IMG/VR virus record: IMGVR_UViG_3300032322_000290
Location: 1 to 33,052 of that record
DNA length: 33,052 bases
Direction: 5' to 3' (one strand)
Origin: a virus
Position numbers and translations under genes: made by a program. Of this stretch, positions 12,817-21,897 are shown one piece after another (within the stretch, counting starts at the first letter, position 1; each line of letters opens with the position of its first letter). The notes beneath the pieces are model-generated. The model worked only from the letters and a program-made list of their open reading frames with translations. It was not told the origin of the DNA and made no database searches.

Positions 12817-13475
12817 CTTGGAACGATATTAACCTTTATCAGTATCAGCAAATAATTGAGGCTAACAAGATAGAGTACCCTATTGATAGGATAGATAGGC
12901 TTATAGCTATTGTAAATAACTGGACTGCTAATCAAGTAAATGACTTATCAGTAGAACGTTATAATGAGGAGGTCAAGCGTTTAGCTTTTCTAGACAATGA
13001 GCCAGACGGAAAGCCTGTTAAGTTTATAGATGTAAACGGCAAAAGGTACAAGTGCATTTATGACGTTAGAAAGATGCCTAGTGCAAGGTATATTGAATCT
13101 AAAGTATTCCAGACTGACCTAATACCTAACCTACATAAGTTAGCTGCTTCTATGGTAGTGCCTATGAAGAAAACTTTATGGGGTTGGAAGGAAGTGCCTT
13201 ATGATTCTACAAATCATTCTGTTTATGCAGACGATATGCTAGAGGCTAAATTTAAAGACATCTACCATTCCATTGTTTTTTTTTATCATGTATACAGAAT
13301 CTGGATAGAGGTTTCTCGGGATTATTTGAAAACCCAGTTGCAGATGCAGGGAGTGAATCAGTCGGAAAAGGCTCTAGCAGATTTGTTGAGTATTATGGAT
13401 GGCAGTATAGCACCACACAAGTTGCAGAATACTATCGTATCACGCTTAACGAAGCATATCAATTACCGACCATAG
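12813..13475 (+). CDS. Tail assembly chaperone-like protein (zero-frame product)
   Basis: The 220-residue protein resembles conserved proteins between terminase and tape measure in Bacteroidota siphophages: MTWNDINLYQYQQIIEA, YDVRKMPSARYIESKVFQ, KLAASMVVPMKKTLWGW. Position four genes before the tape measure suits a lambda gpG-type chaperone. At 13276-13284 there is a run of nine T, read GTT TTT TTT TAT; a -1 slip there enters a long open frame ending at 13528. The zero frame continues plausibly (VYRIWIEVSRDYLKTQLQ) and ends at TAG 13473-13475. The last 20 or so residues look like shadow sequence. Confidence 0.65.
   Translation: MTWNDINLYQYQQIIEANKIEYPIDRIDRLIAIVNNWTANQVNDLSVERYNEEVKRLAFLDNEPDGKPVKFIDVNGKRYKCIYDVRKMPSARYIESKVFQTDLIPNLHKLAASMVVPMKKTLWGWKEVPYDSTNHSVYADDMLEAKFKDIYHSIVFFYHVYRIWIEVSRDYLKTQLQMQGVNQSEKALADLLSIMDGSIAPHKLQNTIVSRLTKHINYRP
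13277..13283 (+). promoter_or_regulatory. Candidate -1 ribosomal frameshift site T_TTT_TTT
   Basis: The heptamer lies within a T9 run and is in the correct phase with the zero-frame codons TTT TTT, allowing perfect re-pairing after a -1 slip. It is inside the window (13256-13475) in which both frames are open. A second, weaker candidate is G_GAA_AAG at 13364-13370. I saw no obvious strong stem directly downstream of the T9 run. Confidence 0.5.
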
Positions 13476-13528
13476 AGTACCTAAACGCATTGTCCTATTT
13501 GAAAGCCTATCGGGATTATCTTAGATAA
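13283..13528 (+). CDS. Frameshift extension of the tail assembly chaperone (gpT-like)
   Basis: In the -1 frame the sequence is open from 13256 to TAA 13526-13528 and reads as real protein, for example RFVEYYGWQYSTTQVAEYY and LPTIEYLNALSYLKAYRDY. It contains no ATG or GTG and its first TTG is 20 codons or fewer from the end, so it can hardly be translated alone. A -1 slip at T9 gives a fused product of 238 residues (157 + 81). This matches the gpG/gpGT strategy of tail assembly chaperones. An alternative explanation is a sequencing or assembly error in the homopolymer. Confidence 0.6.
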   Translation, partial: LSCIQNLDRGFSGLFENPVADAGSESVGKGSSRFVEYYGWQYSTTQVAEYYRITLNEAYQLPTIEYLNALSYLKAYRDYLR

Positions 13529-13555
13529 TCTCTTTTTTTTTGGGCATTTATAGGA

Positions 13556-14284
13556 GTGAACAAAGCACAAGCACAATTCATTCGTGACCAATTTCTTAGT
13601 AGGTTTGGCAGCCAATATAATACGGCTGCTAGAGGCATTAATGAACAAGGTGATAAGGTTTTAACTTTCCAAGAGCAATTCCCTATTATAGAGGAAATGT
13701 TAATAAGAGCAGGTTTTGACTTTAACAATACTATCCGTAAGAACCTAGAAAAAGCAGGTGCTATTAGTTCTGGAGATTTAGCAGACGTATCAGCACCACA
13801 AGTTTCAAGTAGCCAAGACGGATTTACATTGTCTGTTGGTTATCCCTTAAACTCGAAGCAGATAAAATATTATGATTTTGTCAATAAGGGTGTTGCTGGT
13901 GTAGGAGGTAAGAACGCTAAACTTAAAAAGAACTCTGGGGACTATAGGTTCAAGTCTAAGTTCCCTAATAGGAAAATGGCTGCTTCTATATTCTCATGGC
14001 TTAATCGGGCTAGAAAGTCGGTTAGAACGGATAAGGTAGATTTGTCTGGTGTACAGAAAAAAAGAAGGAAACTAGCAACTGCACTAGATGAAGCAACCAA
14101 AAAGAAAAGATTGGCTTATGCTATTTCTTCAGCAATTAAGAGGGATGGTATAAAAGCTACCTATTATTTTGATAGGGCAATTACAGAAAACTTTACTAAG
14201 GATTTTAAAGACGCTTTGAGTGTTGCACTAGGCGGAGATATTATTTTACAAATTAGACAATATGGCGATAACAATAGTAACTAG
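13556..14284 (+). CDS. Putative tail/neck structural protein
   Basis: The 242-residue protein has SVGYPLNSKQIKYYDFVNKGVAGVGG (about 91-116) followed by SGDYRFKSKFPNRKMA, a signature I associate with a conserved protein next to tail genes in Bacteroidota phages, possibly a tail completion or connector protein. The rest is basic and helical (VQKKRRKLATALDEATKKKRLAY). The start is GTG 13556. It overlaps the next gene by 23 nt. No membrane or enzymatic motif. The structural role is inferred from order and family memory. Confidence 0.55.
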   Translation: MNKAQAQFIRDQFLSRFGSQYNTAARGINEQGDKVLTFQEQFPIIEEMLIRAGFDFNNTIRKNLEKAGAISSGDLADVSAPQVSSSQDGFTLSVGYPLNSKQIKYYDFVNKGVAGVGGKNAKLKKNSGDYRFKSKFPNRKMAASIFSWLNRARKSVRTDKVDLSGVQKKRRKLATALDEATKKKRLAYAISSAIKRDGIKATYYFDRAITENFTKDFKDALSVALGGDIILQIRQYGDNNSN

Positions 14285-15458
14285 CCCACCAGCGGATAGT
14301 TGTTTAAATGATGATATATGGGTAACTGCTAGTTCTACTAATGCAGGTACAACTAACTTTAAGTTCGTGTTTGATATTGTAGTAGGAGGCACAACAGTGT
14401 CAAGGTCTAAGGTATTTCCTAACCCTGCTGATAATTACGGATATTTTAATACTGCACCTATTGTTAGGAATTACATTACTAATTACTTTGAGCCTTCTGG
14501 TTCTTCTATCTTAGTAGAATCTAACGACAAGTGGGCGGTTGCTTACCAGTTACAAATAAGAGAAGAAGTAAGTGGAGGTATATCGGTATTACCAGATGCT
14601 TCAGCTAGTTATTCTGGAAAGAACTTTTATTATCCTTTGTATGCAGATTTATACTCTAGTGGCTCGGTTACCTTATCTAATGTTTATAATGATGCTTTAA
14701 TTAATTATAGAGATAACTTCTTAACCGAAAGAGATATGGGAAATGCCCATAACAAATTTGGTAATAAATTTTTTATCAGTTATTATAGATATGAAGGAAT
14801 TTCACAAACGGCTTATGTAAGAACACTAAACGCTTCAGGTTCGGTAGTAGCTAGTTATAACGCTTCTATTGGAATGTCTGGTAGCTTTAATATGTTTAAT
14901 CTATCTGCATCTGCTATTAATACATGGGCAGGTTCTACATTAATAACAGAAAATACTTATGCTTATGAGTTTTACATTGTATCTAGTGTTGGAACTTCCA
15001 GAGTATTACGAATCTACCATGACTGCTCCAAAAATGGTGGAAACAGTGTACACTTCCTCAACCGCTTGGGAGGATATGATAGTTTCTTTTTCGGTCTTGT
15101 CAACAGAAACTCCGTAAGTAATGAAAAGCAATTTTATAGGAAAGCAGACTGGCAGAGAACGAGTGGAGCAATGCGAACCTATGACATTTACAATAAGTAT
15201 AATGAAACTAAGGTAGCCTTTAGCATTTCGCAAAATAATAGAATAAGTTTAAAGAGTGATTGGGTTAACCAGATTGATTATGCTTGGTTAGGGCAGCTAG
15301 TAAATAGTTCTAGTGTTTATCTAGATGTACAAAATATGTACATACCTCTGTACATAACTACAAATAACCATGAGTACAAGTTACTAAACGTAGACAAAGT
15401 ATTTAACCTAGAGTTAGAAGCAGAGATACCTAAAACAATTAATAGCCAGTTTAGATGA
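14262..15458 (+). CDS. Tail structural protein (FLNRxGGxDSF motif)
   Basis: This 398-residue, Ser/Thr/Asn-rich beta protein contains VHFLNRLGGYDSFFFGL (about 265-281), a motif recurrent in a virion protein upstream of the baseplate hub of Bacteroidota siphophages. The N-terminus looks like an Ig-like or distal-tail beta sandwich (ITIVTSPPADSCLNDDIWV). It probably belongs to the tail tip. It overlaps the gene before by 23 nt and is ATGA-coupled to the next at 15455. Confidence 0.6.
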   Translation: MAITIVTSPPADSCLNDDIWVTASSTNAGTTNFKFVFDIVVGGTTVSRSKVFPNPADNYGYFNTAPIVRNYITNYFEPSGSSILVESNDKWAVAYQLQIREEVSGGISVLPDASASYSGKNFYYPLYADLYSSGSVTLSNVYNDALINYRDNFLTERDMGNAHNKFGNKFFISYYRYEGISQTAYVRTLNASGSVVASYNASIGMSGSFNMFNLSASAINTWAGSTLITENTYAYEFYIVSSVGTSRVLRIYHDCSKNGGNSVHFLNRLGGYDSFFFGLVNRNSVSNEKQFYRKADWQRTSGAMRTYDIYNKYNETKVAFSISQNNRISLKSDWVNQIDYAWLGQLVNSSSVYLDVQNMYIPLYITTNNHEYKLLNVDKVFNLELEAEIPKTINSQFR

Positions 15459-17455
15459 GGACTGAAATATACATAGAAAATCAAAGGCTAGATTTAACAG
15501 AAGACGTTGATACAGACTTTACATATACAATAGACGATATAAACGACTTCGGTTCTAAGAATACCAGCTATTCTAAAACTATTAGGGTAGCAGGTAACGC
15601 AAACAATAACGCTATCTTTGGAAATGTTTTTGACCTTAATAACGCAAACTTTACTAGCGAAAATGCTCCCAATGTAGGAGTTAATTATAATGCTAGTAAG
15701 AACGCACAATGCAGAATATTTATAGACGGCATCCAGATATTTAAGGGTGCTTTACGAATCTTGGAAATTGTAAAGGATGGCTCTAGTTTGTTTTATGAGT
15801 GTTCTGTTATTGGGGATTTAGGAGGTTTTATGTCTGCACTAGGTAACAAGAAGATAGAAGATTTAGATTTTAGTACTTATAATACTGCTTGGAATTGGAC
15901 TAACATAACTAACTCATGGAATAGTATTAACGGCTCTGGAGTTTATTTTCCTTTAATTGATTATGGTAACACATCAACTGATAAAGTAAACTTTAGTTAT
16001 ACTGCTTTTAGACCTGCTATTTATGTGAAAGAAATACTACAAAAGATTCAAGCGGATTCTGGATACACTTGGGATTTTCCTTTATTGAGTACAAGTCTTA
16101 TGAATAGGCTAGTTATCCCAAACAACCAAAGGCTAGTAAATAAGGTATCTAATATTGCTTTTAATTCTAACTTTAATACTACCCTATCAAGCAATCAGTT
16201 TTTACCTTTAACAGTTACAACTGCAGGAAGTTTTACAGGTAGTAATCCCGCAACTTATACAGGAAGCACAAATACTTTTAATATTTCTTGTAAGCCTGTA
16301 TTACAAGTTAAATCACCTATTCCAATAGCGGCTACTTTTTATTTATACAAAGGTTCAACTATTTTAAAGCAGGTAGATTTATATGTTACTAATAATACAC
16401 AAACATATAATATAGATTTATCAGTAGATAATATTTCATTAAGTAACACTAACCAGCTATCTGTTCAAGTAAGCACTAACGTTACTCAATACCAATTATT
16501 TTCTGGTGAGTTCAAACTAACAACTGCACTAAGCACAGAGGTAGCGGTTATTTATGACGAGGTTTTAGATATTAACCAATGTATTCCTAGAGGAATATTT
16601 CAAAGGGATTTTTTTATAAGTATTGCTAAGCTATTTAACCTTTATATTTACGATGACCCAGTAGATAGTAAGAAAATTATTATAAAGCCTTACATAGACT
16701 TTTATAGTGGTACAATACAAGACTGGACTAATAAAGTAGACAGAGAAAGTTCTTGGTCTATAAAGCCAATGAGTGAGGTTAAAGCTAGGTATTATCAGTT
16801 TAAGTACAAGCCTGACAATGACTACTATGCAGAGAATTATAGAAAGAAATTCAACGAAGGGTATGGGGATTTGATTTACGATACAGAATTTGATTTTGTA
16901 AAAGAAACCGAATCTTTAGAGATAATATTTGCAGCAAGTGTATTATATCAATTTGAAGGAACAGATAAAATATATCCTGCTATTTATAAAAAGAGTTCTA
17001 CTGGAGTAGCAGAAGATGCTATGGATTCTGTTATAAGGATTTTACAAGCTAAAAAAATAACTGGTAGGACTTCTTACAATATAAAAAATGGAAACACAAA
17101 CGTAGGAAGTGCGTTAACTTCTTATGGCTATGCAGGTCATTTAGACGACCCATTTTCTCCTACTAACGATATTAATTTTGGAGCACCACAAGAAATTTAT
17201 TTATTAGCAACTACATATCCAGCTACTAATTTATTTGCAGCATATTATTCAGATTACATTGCAGAGATAACTAGCGAATATAGCAAGTTACTATCTTGTA
17301 ATGTTCTTTTAAATTCCTATGATATTCAAAGTCTAGACTTTTCAAAGTTTGTTTTTATAGATAACGTTCTATACAGGCTAAACATAGTAGACGCTTATAA
17401 CCCTATAAACTACACGACAACTAAAGTAGAATTACTAAAAGTAATAGATAAATAA
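15455..17455 (+). CDS. Baseplate/tail-tip protein, 666 aa
   Basis: The N-terminal 110 residues follow a conserved phage pattern: YIENQRLDLTEDVDTDFTY, FGSKNTSYSKTIRVAGNANN, IFIDGIQIFKGALRIL; this is an N-terminal domain of tail-associated proteins in Bacteroidota phages. The centre is a long beta-rich region. Residues about 370-480, with IPRGIFQRDFFISIAKLFNLYIYDD, resemble the hub (gp27/Tal-like) fold. It directly precedes the tape measure gene. Likely the hub at the tail tip; no peptidoglycan hydrolase motif is seen. Confidence 0.6.
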   Translation: MRTEIYIENQRLDLTEDVDTDFTYTIDDINDFGSKNTSYSKTIRVAGNANNNAIFGNVFDLNNANFTSENAPNVGVNYNASKNAQCRIFIDGIQIFKGALRILEIVKDGSSLFYECSVIGDLGGFMSALGNKKIEDLDFSTYNTAWNWTNITNSWNSINGSGVYFPLIDYGNTSTDKVNFSYTAFRPAIYVKEILQKIQADSGYTWDFPLLSTSLMNRLVIPNNQRLVNKVSNIAFNSNFNTTLSSNQFLPLTVTTAGSFTGSNPATYTGSTNTFNISCKPVLQVKSPIPIAATFYLYKGSTILKQVDLYVTNNTQTYNIDLSVDNISLSNTNQLSVQVSTNVTQYQLFSGEFKLTTALSTEVAVIYDEVLDINQCIPRGIFQRDFFISIAKLFNLYIYDDPVDSKKIIIKPYIDFYSGTIQDWTNKVDRESSWSIKPMSEVKARYYQFKYKPDNDYYAENYRKKFNEGYGDLIYDTEFDFVKETESLEIIFAASVLYQFEGTDKIYPAIYKKSSTGVAEDAMDSVIRILQAKKITGRTSYNIKNGNTNVGSALTSYGYAGHLDDPFSPTNDINFGAPQEIYLLATTYPATNLFAAYYSDYIAEITSEYSKLLSCNVLLNSYDIQSLDFSKFVFIDNVLYRLNIVDAYNPINYTTTKVELLKVIDK

Positions 17456-17456
17456 A

Positions 17457-19148
17457 ATGGCAGAACAATTAAATTATAATATAAACGTTAGTGGTAATGC
17501 TAATGAATCAGTAGGTTCTTTAAAAAAACAACTAAGAGAAGCACAGGCAGAGGTAGGTGTTTTATCTGAAAAGTTTGGTGCAACATCTCAACAAGCTATT
17601 CAAGCAGCAAAAAGAGCAGCGGATTTAAAAGACAGAATAGGTGATGCTAAAGCATTAACGGATGCCTTTAATCCAGACCAAAAATTTAATGCGTTAACAA
17701 AATCTTTAGCAGGAGTTGCTGGTGGTTTTGCAGCTGTGCAGGGTGCTATTGGATTGTTTGGTGGTGAATCTAAAGAACTAGAAAAACAATTACTAAAAGT
17801 TCAGAGTGCTTTAGCTTTATCACAAGGACTAGAACAAATTGGTAATGCAAAAGATAGTTTCAAACAACTTGGTGCAGTAATACAAAGTACAACAGTTTTT
17901 CAAAAAGCAAATGCTGCCGCTAACGCTTTGACTGCTGCTACATTAAAGGCGGTAGGTGTATCTGCTGAAACAACCGCTATAAGTTTTAGGGTATTAAAAA
18001 CAGCAATAGCTTCTACTGGTATTGGTTTATTAGTAGTTGCTTTAGGTGAGTTAGTATCTGTATTAATGAACTATACTAGCGAAGCAGAAAAGGCAAAAAA
18101 GAAACAAGAAGAATTAAATAAGGCTTTTACAGATGGTACAAAAGAAGGATTAAAAGCAGCTAAAGAATTTATAACATCAAAAGCAGAATTAGACCAATTA
18201 CGAGTACAGGCTGAAGGAGGCACAGAGGAACAAATAATAGCTATAAGAAAAAAGTCTATCCAAGACCAAATAAATCTTAACAAAAAAAAGTATGAAGATT
18301 TATTAAAAACAGATAAAGAAGCAGCTACTCAAATAGTAAATGAAAATGCTTTACTTCAAGATGAATTAACTAAGATTGATTTACAAGCACAAATTAAAAG
18401 AAACGAGAATAGAAAAAAACTAAGAGAAAAAGAGGCAGAAGATGAAAAGAAAAGAAGAGAAGCAGAATTAAAAAGAATATTAGCTGGTAGAATAGATGAA
18501 GACCCTTTAATTGCTTTACAAACAAAAAGACAAGAAGCAATAAAAAATACAGATGCAGTTGTTGTTGGTTCTGTAACTAAAAATTTACAAGCATTAGGTG
18601 CAAGAGTTAATGCTGAAAAGAAAGCAGCAGATGATAAAAAGAAACTAGATGATAACGCAGCTAAAACAGTAGAAGATAGAGAAAAAGCTAAGCAAGATGC
18701 GTATGCTATGACCGCTGATGCTTTAGGTGTTTTAGGTGAAGTTGTTGGTCAAGAAACTGCTGCTGGTAAGGCACTAAGTTCTGCACAAGCATTAATTAAC
18801 ACATTCTTAGGTATAACTCAAATATGGGCAAATAAAACAGTTATTCCAGAACCATTTGGCACTGCTGCTAAAGTAGCCGCTACTGCAACTGCTGCTGCTA
18901 GTGGATTCTTAGCAGTTAGAAATATCAATAGAGTTAATGTGCCTAATGGAGGCGGAGGTGTTTCTGTTCCTTCTTTTAGTGCTGCACCTTTAACACCAAG
19001 TAATGCTAGTCTTTTAACTACAAGTTTATCACAACAAACTATTAATGCAATAGGAAACCAAGCAATAAGAGCCTATGTAGTAGAGACAGATATAACTAGC
19101 AATCAAAAAAGAATACAAGCTATAAAACAAAGAGCAAGGTTTAGTTAA
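17457..19148 (+). CDS. Tail tape measure protein
   Basis: The 563-residue protein starts YNINVSGNANESVGSLKKQL, followed by long Ala/Lys/Glu-rich helices (QAEVGVLSEKFGATSQQAIQ...), a hydrophobic stretch near 180-200 (ASTGIGLLVVALGELVSVL), a strongly charged coiled coil (about 205-345, e.g. KLREKEAEDEKKRREAELK) and a Gly/Ala-rich C-terminus. This is the layout of tape measures. By the usual 0.15 nm per residue it predicts a tail near 85 nm. No lytic domain is visible. ATG follows the upstream stop by one base. Confidence 0.9.
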   Translation: MAEQLNYNINVSGNANESVGSLKKQLREAQAEVGVLSEKFGATSQQAIQAAKRAADLKDRIGDAKALTDAFNPDQKFNALTKSLAGVAGGFAAVQGAIGLFGGESKELEKQLLKVQSALALSQGLEQIGNAKDSFKQLGAVIQSTTVFQKANAAANALTAATLKAVGVSAETTAISFRVLKTAIASTGIGLLVVALGELVSVLMNYTSEAEKAKKKQEELNKAFTDGTKEGLKAAKEFITSKAELDQLRVQAEGGTEEQIIAIRKKSIQDQINLNKKKYEDLLKTDKEAATQIVNENALLQDELTKIDLQAQIKRNENRKKLREKEAEDEKKRREAELKRILAGRIDEDPLIALQTKRQEAIKNTDAVVVGSVTKNLQALGARVNAEKKAADDKKKLDDNAAKTVEDREKAKQDAYAMTADALGVLGEVVGQETAAGKALSSAQALINTFLGITQIWANKTVIPEPFGTAAKVAATATAAASGFLAVRNINRVNVPNGGGGVSVPSFSAAPLTPSNASLLTTSLSQQTINAIGNQAIRAYVVETDITSNQKRIQAIKQRARFS

Positions 19149-19183
19149 GTGATAAATAACCAATTAAAGTAACATTTACGTTT

Positions 19184-19765
19184 ATGGATTTACCAGTATA
19201 TGAACTAATGATTAGTGATGATTTACAAGACGATGCAGAGGTTACCTTTGTTTCTCTAGTAGACAGACCTGCTATACAAAAGAATTGGAACGCTTTTAAT
19301 CATAAAGTTAAGTTTAACACTGATGAAGAGAAGCGTGTTATTTCTGGTGCTATTATGTTGGCAGATACTCCGATTTTTAGGAGTGATGTTACTCATGGCG
19401 ATTACTACGTTATTTTCTCTAAGGAAACTATTTTTAAAATAGTACAGAGATATTTTAAGAAAGGATATCAAGCTAATGTTAATATCCAACATAATCAAGA
19501 CGAGAAATTAAAAGATGTTTATTTATTTGAATCTTTTATAAGTGATAAGGAAAGGGGTGTTATGCCTATGAAAGGTTTTGAAGATGCTCCAGATGGTTCT
19601 TGGTTTGGTTCTATGAAAGTAGATAATGACTATGCATGGAATGAGGTTAAAGAAGGCAACATTAAAGGATTTTCAGTAGAAGGAGTTTTTGAATATGCAA
19701 AGGCAGAAAGAAAAGAAGATAAGATTTACGAAGAGATAAGGAAAATATTAGCACAGGTTAAGTGA
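19184..19765 (+). CDS. Prohead protease, XkdF-like
   Basis: The 193-residue protein begins ELMISDDLQDDAEVTFVSLVDRPAIQ, the XkdF/prohead-protease signature, and continues with VNIQHNQDEK (His103), YLFESFISDKERG (Ser117 or Ser120) and GSWFGSMKVDNDYAWNEVKEG. His and Ser would form the active site of this U9/S78-like serine protease family, which cleaves scaffold and capsid N-termini. It is followed by scaffold and major capsid genes. Start ATG 19184, 35 nt after the tape measure. Confidence 0.8.
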   Translation: MDLPVYELMISDDLQDDAEVTFVSLVDRPAIQKNWNAFNHKVKFNTDEEKRVISGAIMLADTPIFRSDVTHGDYYVIFSKETIFKIVQRYFKKGYQANVNIQHNQDEKLKDVYLFESFISDKERGVMPMKGFEDAPDGSWFGSMKVDNDYAWNEVKEGNIKGFSVEGVFEYAKAERKEDKIYEEIRKILAQVK

Positions 19766-19796
19766 TAACTATTTAAACAATTAAACATATAGTAAT

Positions 19797-20354
19797 ATGA
19801 ATCCGAAAGAAGCAATTTTAAAGATTAGGGCATTATTTGAAGATATGCCAGAGCCAATGCCAGAGAAGGAAGAAGAAGTTAAAGTAGAAATGGCTGAATA
19901 CGTTTTAGAAGACGGAACTAAAGTAATGATTTCATCTCTTGAAGTAGGTGGTGAGGTTGTTCTTGAAGATGGTTCTCCTGCTCCAGATGCAGAACATAAG
20001 TTGGCTGATGGTCAAGTTATCGTTACTGAAGGTGGCAAGATTACCGAAATCAAAGTAGGTGAAGAACCAATAGAGATTGAAATAGAAGCAGGTAATAAGA
20101 AGATGGACGAAATGGAAGCTAAACTATCTGCTTTGGAAGTTGAGAACGAATCTTTGAAAGCTAAACTTTCAGAAGTTGAAAGAAAAGCAGCACAAGGTTT
20201 CTCACAGGTAATTGAGTTGATTGAAGAAATCGCTAAAGTACCACAAGCAGACCCAATAGAAAAAACACAGTCTTTTAAATTTGAATCTACTAAAGACATC
20301 AAGTTTGACAGACTTGCTAAATATCGCAACGCAATTTTAAACAATAAAAACTAA
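19797..20354 (+). CDS. Scaffold protein
   Basis: The 185-residue acidic protein has a PEKEEEVKVEM-rich start, a beta-repeat region (VLEDGTKVMISSLEVGGEV, VLEDGSPAPDAEHKLADG), then a clear coiled coil about 100-142 (KMDEMEAKLSALEVENESLK) and a short basic C-terminus (RLAKYRNAILNNKN) that could contact the capsid protein. Position between protease and major capsid protein, coiled coil and charge support the call. Usual scaffolds are largely lost by proteolysis. Confidence 0.75.
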   Translation: MNPKEAILKIRALFEDMPEPMPEKEEEVKVEMAEYVLEDGTKVMISSLEVGGEVVLEDGSPAPDAEHKLADGQVIVTEGGKITEIKVGEEPIEIEIEAGNKKMDEMEAKLSALEVENESLKAKLSEVERKAAQGFSQVIELIEEIAKVPQADPIEKTQSFKFESTKDIKFDRLAKYRNAILNNKN

Positions 20355-20359
20355 GAAAA

Positions 20360-21310
20360 ATGGCATTTAATGTTTCTGCACTCGCAGACTACACAGAACA
20401 AAACGAAGCCCTACTTGTAACAAGTTCGGTTCTCGGTGCTAAGACTGCCTCTTTAATTAAGAGTGCAGGTAACGTTATGGTGGGAGTAAAATCTTCTGAA
20501 ACCATCAACATCATGGATACAGATGCAATCTTCCAAAGTGGTGCATCATGTGGTTTTAACGCTTCTGGTACAACTTCTTTCACACAAAGAACTGTAACTG
20601 TTGGTAAAATCAAAGTTAACGAATCAATGTGTCCTAAAGACCTAGAAGCTAAGTACTTGCAGAAGGCTTTGCCTACAGGTTCTATGTACGATTCAATTCC
20701 TTTTGAGCAAGAGTTTTCTGAAAAGAAAGCTAAGAGAATCGCTTCACAACTTGAAACTGCTTTATGGCAGGGTGATACTTCATCTGTTAACGTTAACCTT
20801 AACAAGTTTGATGGTCTTATCAAGTTGGTAAATGCTGCTTCTGGAGTTGTAGATGCTAACACTTCTACTTTTATCTCTGGTGCTCCTTTGGCTTCTATTA
20901 CTGCTGCTAACGTAATCTCTATCTTTGATGGTGTTTACAGAGCAATCCCTGCAACTATTGTAAGTGCAGAAGATGTAGTTATTGTTTGTGGTATGGATAC
21001 ATTCCGTACTTACACAATCGCATTGAAGAACTCTAACTTGTTCCATTATTCAATAGATGTAAAAGCAGATAACGAGTTTATACTGCCGGGCACTACTATT
21101 AAGGTTGTTGCTCTTCAAGGTTTGAACGGAACTAACGATGTTTTCGCAATGAGATTGTCAAACTTGTTCTTGGGTACTGACCTTTTGAACGAAGAAGAGA
21201 AATTTGAAATCTTCTACGCAAAAGAAGCAGACCAAGTGCGTTTTGTTAGTGAGTTCAAGATGGGTGTTAACTTCGCCTTCCCTGACGAGATAGTTAAGTT
21301 TGTTATCTAA
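20360..21310 (+). CDS. Major capsid protein (HK97-like fold)
   Basis: At 316 residues it follows the scaffold gene by 5 nt and is followed by a strong terminator. Family-like regions include the N-terminal LADYTEQNEALLVTSSVLG, VGVKSSETINIMDTDAIFQ, ESMCPKDLEAKYL, and the C-terminal VRFVSEFKMGVNFAFPDEIV. By eye it uses more C-ending codons (AAC, TTC, ATC, TAC) than its neighbours, as expected for a highly expressed structural gene. It should form the icosahedral shell. The fold call rests on context and pattern. Confidence 0.85.
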   Translation: MAFNVSALADYTEQNEALLVTSSVLGAKTASLIKSAGNVMVGVKSSETINIMDTDAIFQSGASCGFNASGTTSFTQRTVTVGKIKVNESMCPKDLEAKYLQKALPTGSMYDSIPFEQEFSEKKAKRIASQLETALWQGDTSSVNVNLNKFDGLIKLVNAASGVVDANTSTFISGAPLASITAANVISIFDGVYRAIPATIVSAEDVVIVCGMDTFRTYTIALKNSNLFHYSIDVKADNEFILPGTTIKVVALQGLNGTNDVFAMRLSNLFLGTDLLNEEEKFEIFYAKEADQVRFVSEFKMGVNFAFPDEIVKFVI

Positions 21311-21315
21311 ATAAT

Positions 21316-21344
21316 ATAGGGGGTGAAATATCCCCCTATTTTTT
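21316..21344 (+). terminator. Strong intrinsic terminator after the capsid gene
   Basis: ATAGGGGG at 21316-21323 pairs perfectly with CCCCCTAT at 21332-21339 around an 8-nt loop, followed by T6 (21339-21344). This is one of the best hairpins in the window. It would reduce readthrough into the tail tube and portal genes, whose own promoter is not obvious. Confidence 0.85.
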
Positions 21345-21364
21345 AACTTTATAAATTATTTAAA

Positions 21365-21877
21365 ATGGCTTGTGCTTTAACACAGGGTTATGTTCTAGAT
21401 TGCAAAGATTCACTCGGTGGTATCACTGAAGTGTTATTCATTGCGTCTAAGGATGTAACTGCAACAACAGAAGTATCTGGAGTTATCACAGCTGTTACAA
21501 AGGCGGCTGGTAAGCGTTTCTACAAGTATGAACTTGTTAAAGAAACCTCTAGCTTTGTTGAGAATGTTAACGCTTCTGTAGAGAATGGTTCTATTTTCTA
21601 TCAGCAAGAGTTGACTGTTATCCTTAACAAGCTACAAGCAAATACTCGTAATGAAATTTTGCTTCTTGCACAGAATCTTTTAGTAGCGGTTGTAAAAGAT
21701 AACAACGGAAAGTATTGGTACTTAGGAAAGACAAGAGGCTTGGATATTACAGGCGGCTCTGCTGGTTCTGGTACTGCTATGGGAGATAGAAGCGGTTACA
21801 CTTTAACCTTTACGGCTAAAGAACCCGAATTGACTCCAGAAGTTAGTTCTTCAATCATTACTGGTCTATTATCGTAA
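21365..21877 (+). CDS. Major tail (tube) protein
   Basis: The 170-residue protein begins MACALTQGYVLDCKDSLGGI, has FYKYELVKETSSFVENVNAS and VENGSIFYQQELTVILNKL in the middle and GDRSGYTLTFTAKEPE at the end. This is the signature of an abundant tail-tube-type protein in Bacteroidota siphophages. It lies after the capsid gene and terminator and is bracketed by its own terminator, consistent with high, separate expression. Codon choice resembles that of the capsid gene. Confidence 0.75.
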   Translation: MACALTQGYVLDCKDSLGGITEVLFIASKDVTATTEVSGVITAVTKAAGKRFYKYELVKETSSFVENVNASVENGSIFYQQELTVILNKLQANTRNEILLLAQNLLVAVVKDNNGKYWYLGKTRGLDITGGSAGSGTAMGDRSGYTLTFTAKEPELTPEVSSSIITGLLS

Positions 21878-21897
21878 GCAGTTGGTTTAGTATAATT

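Noticed and set aside
20389-20862. 157-aa open frame on the minus strand over the major capsid gene
   Set aside because: It lies wholly antisense to a confident gene, with no promoter or neighbours on that strand. Codon bias of the capsid gene explains the lack of stops.
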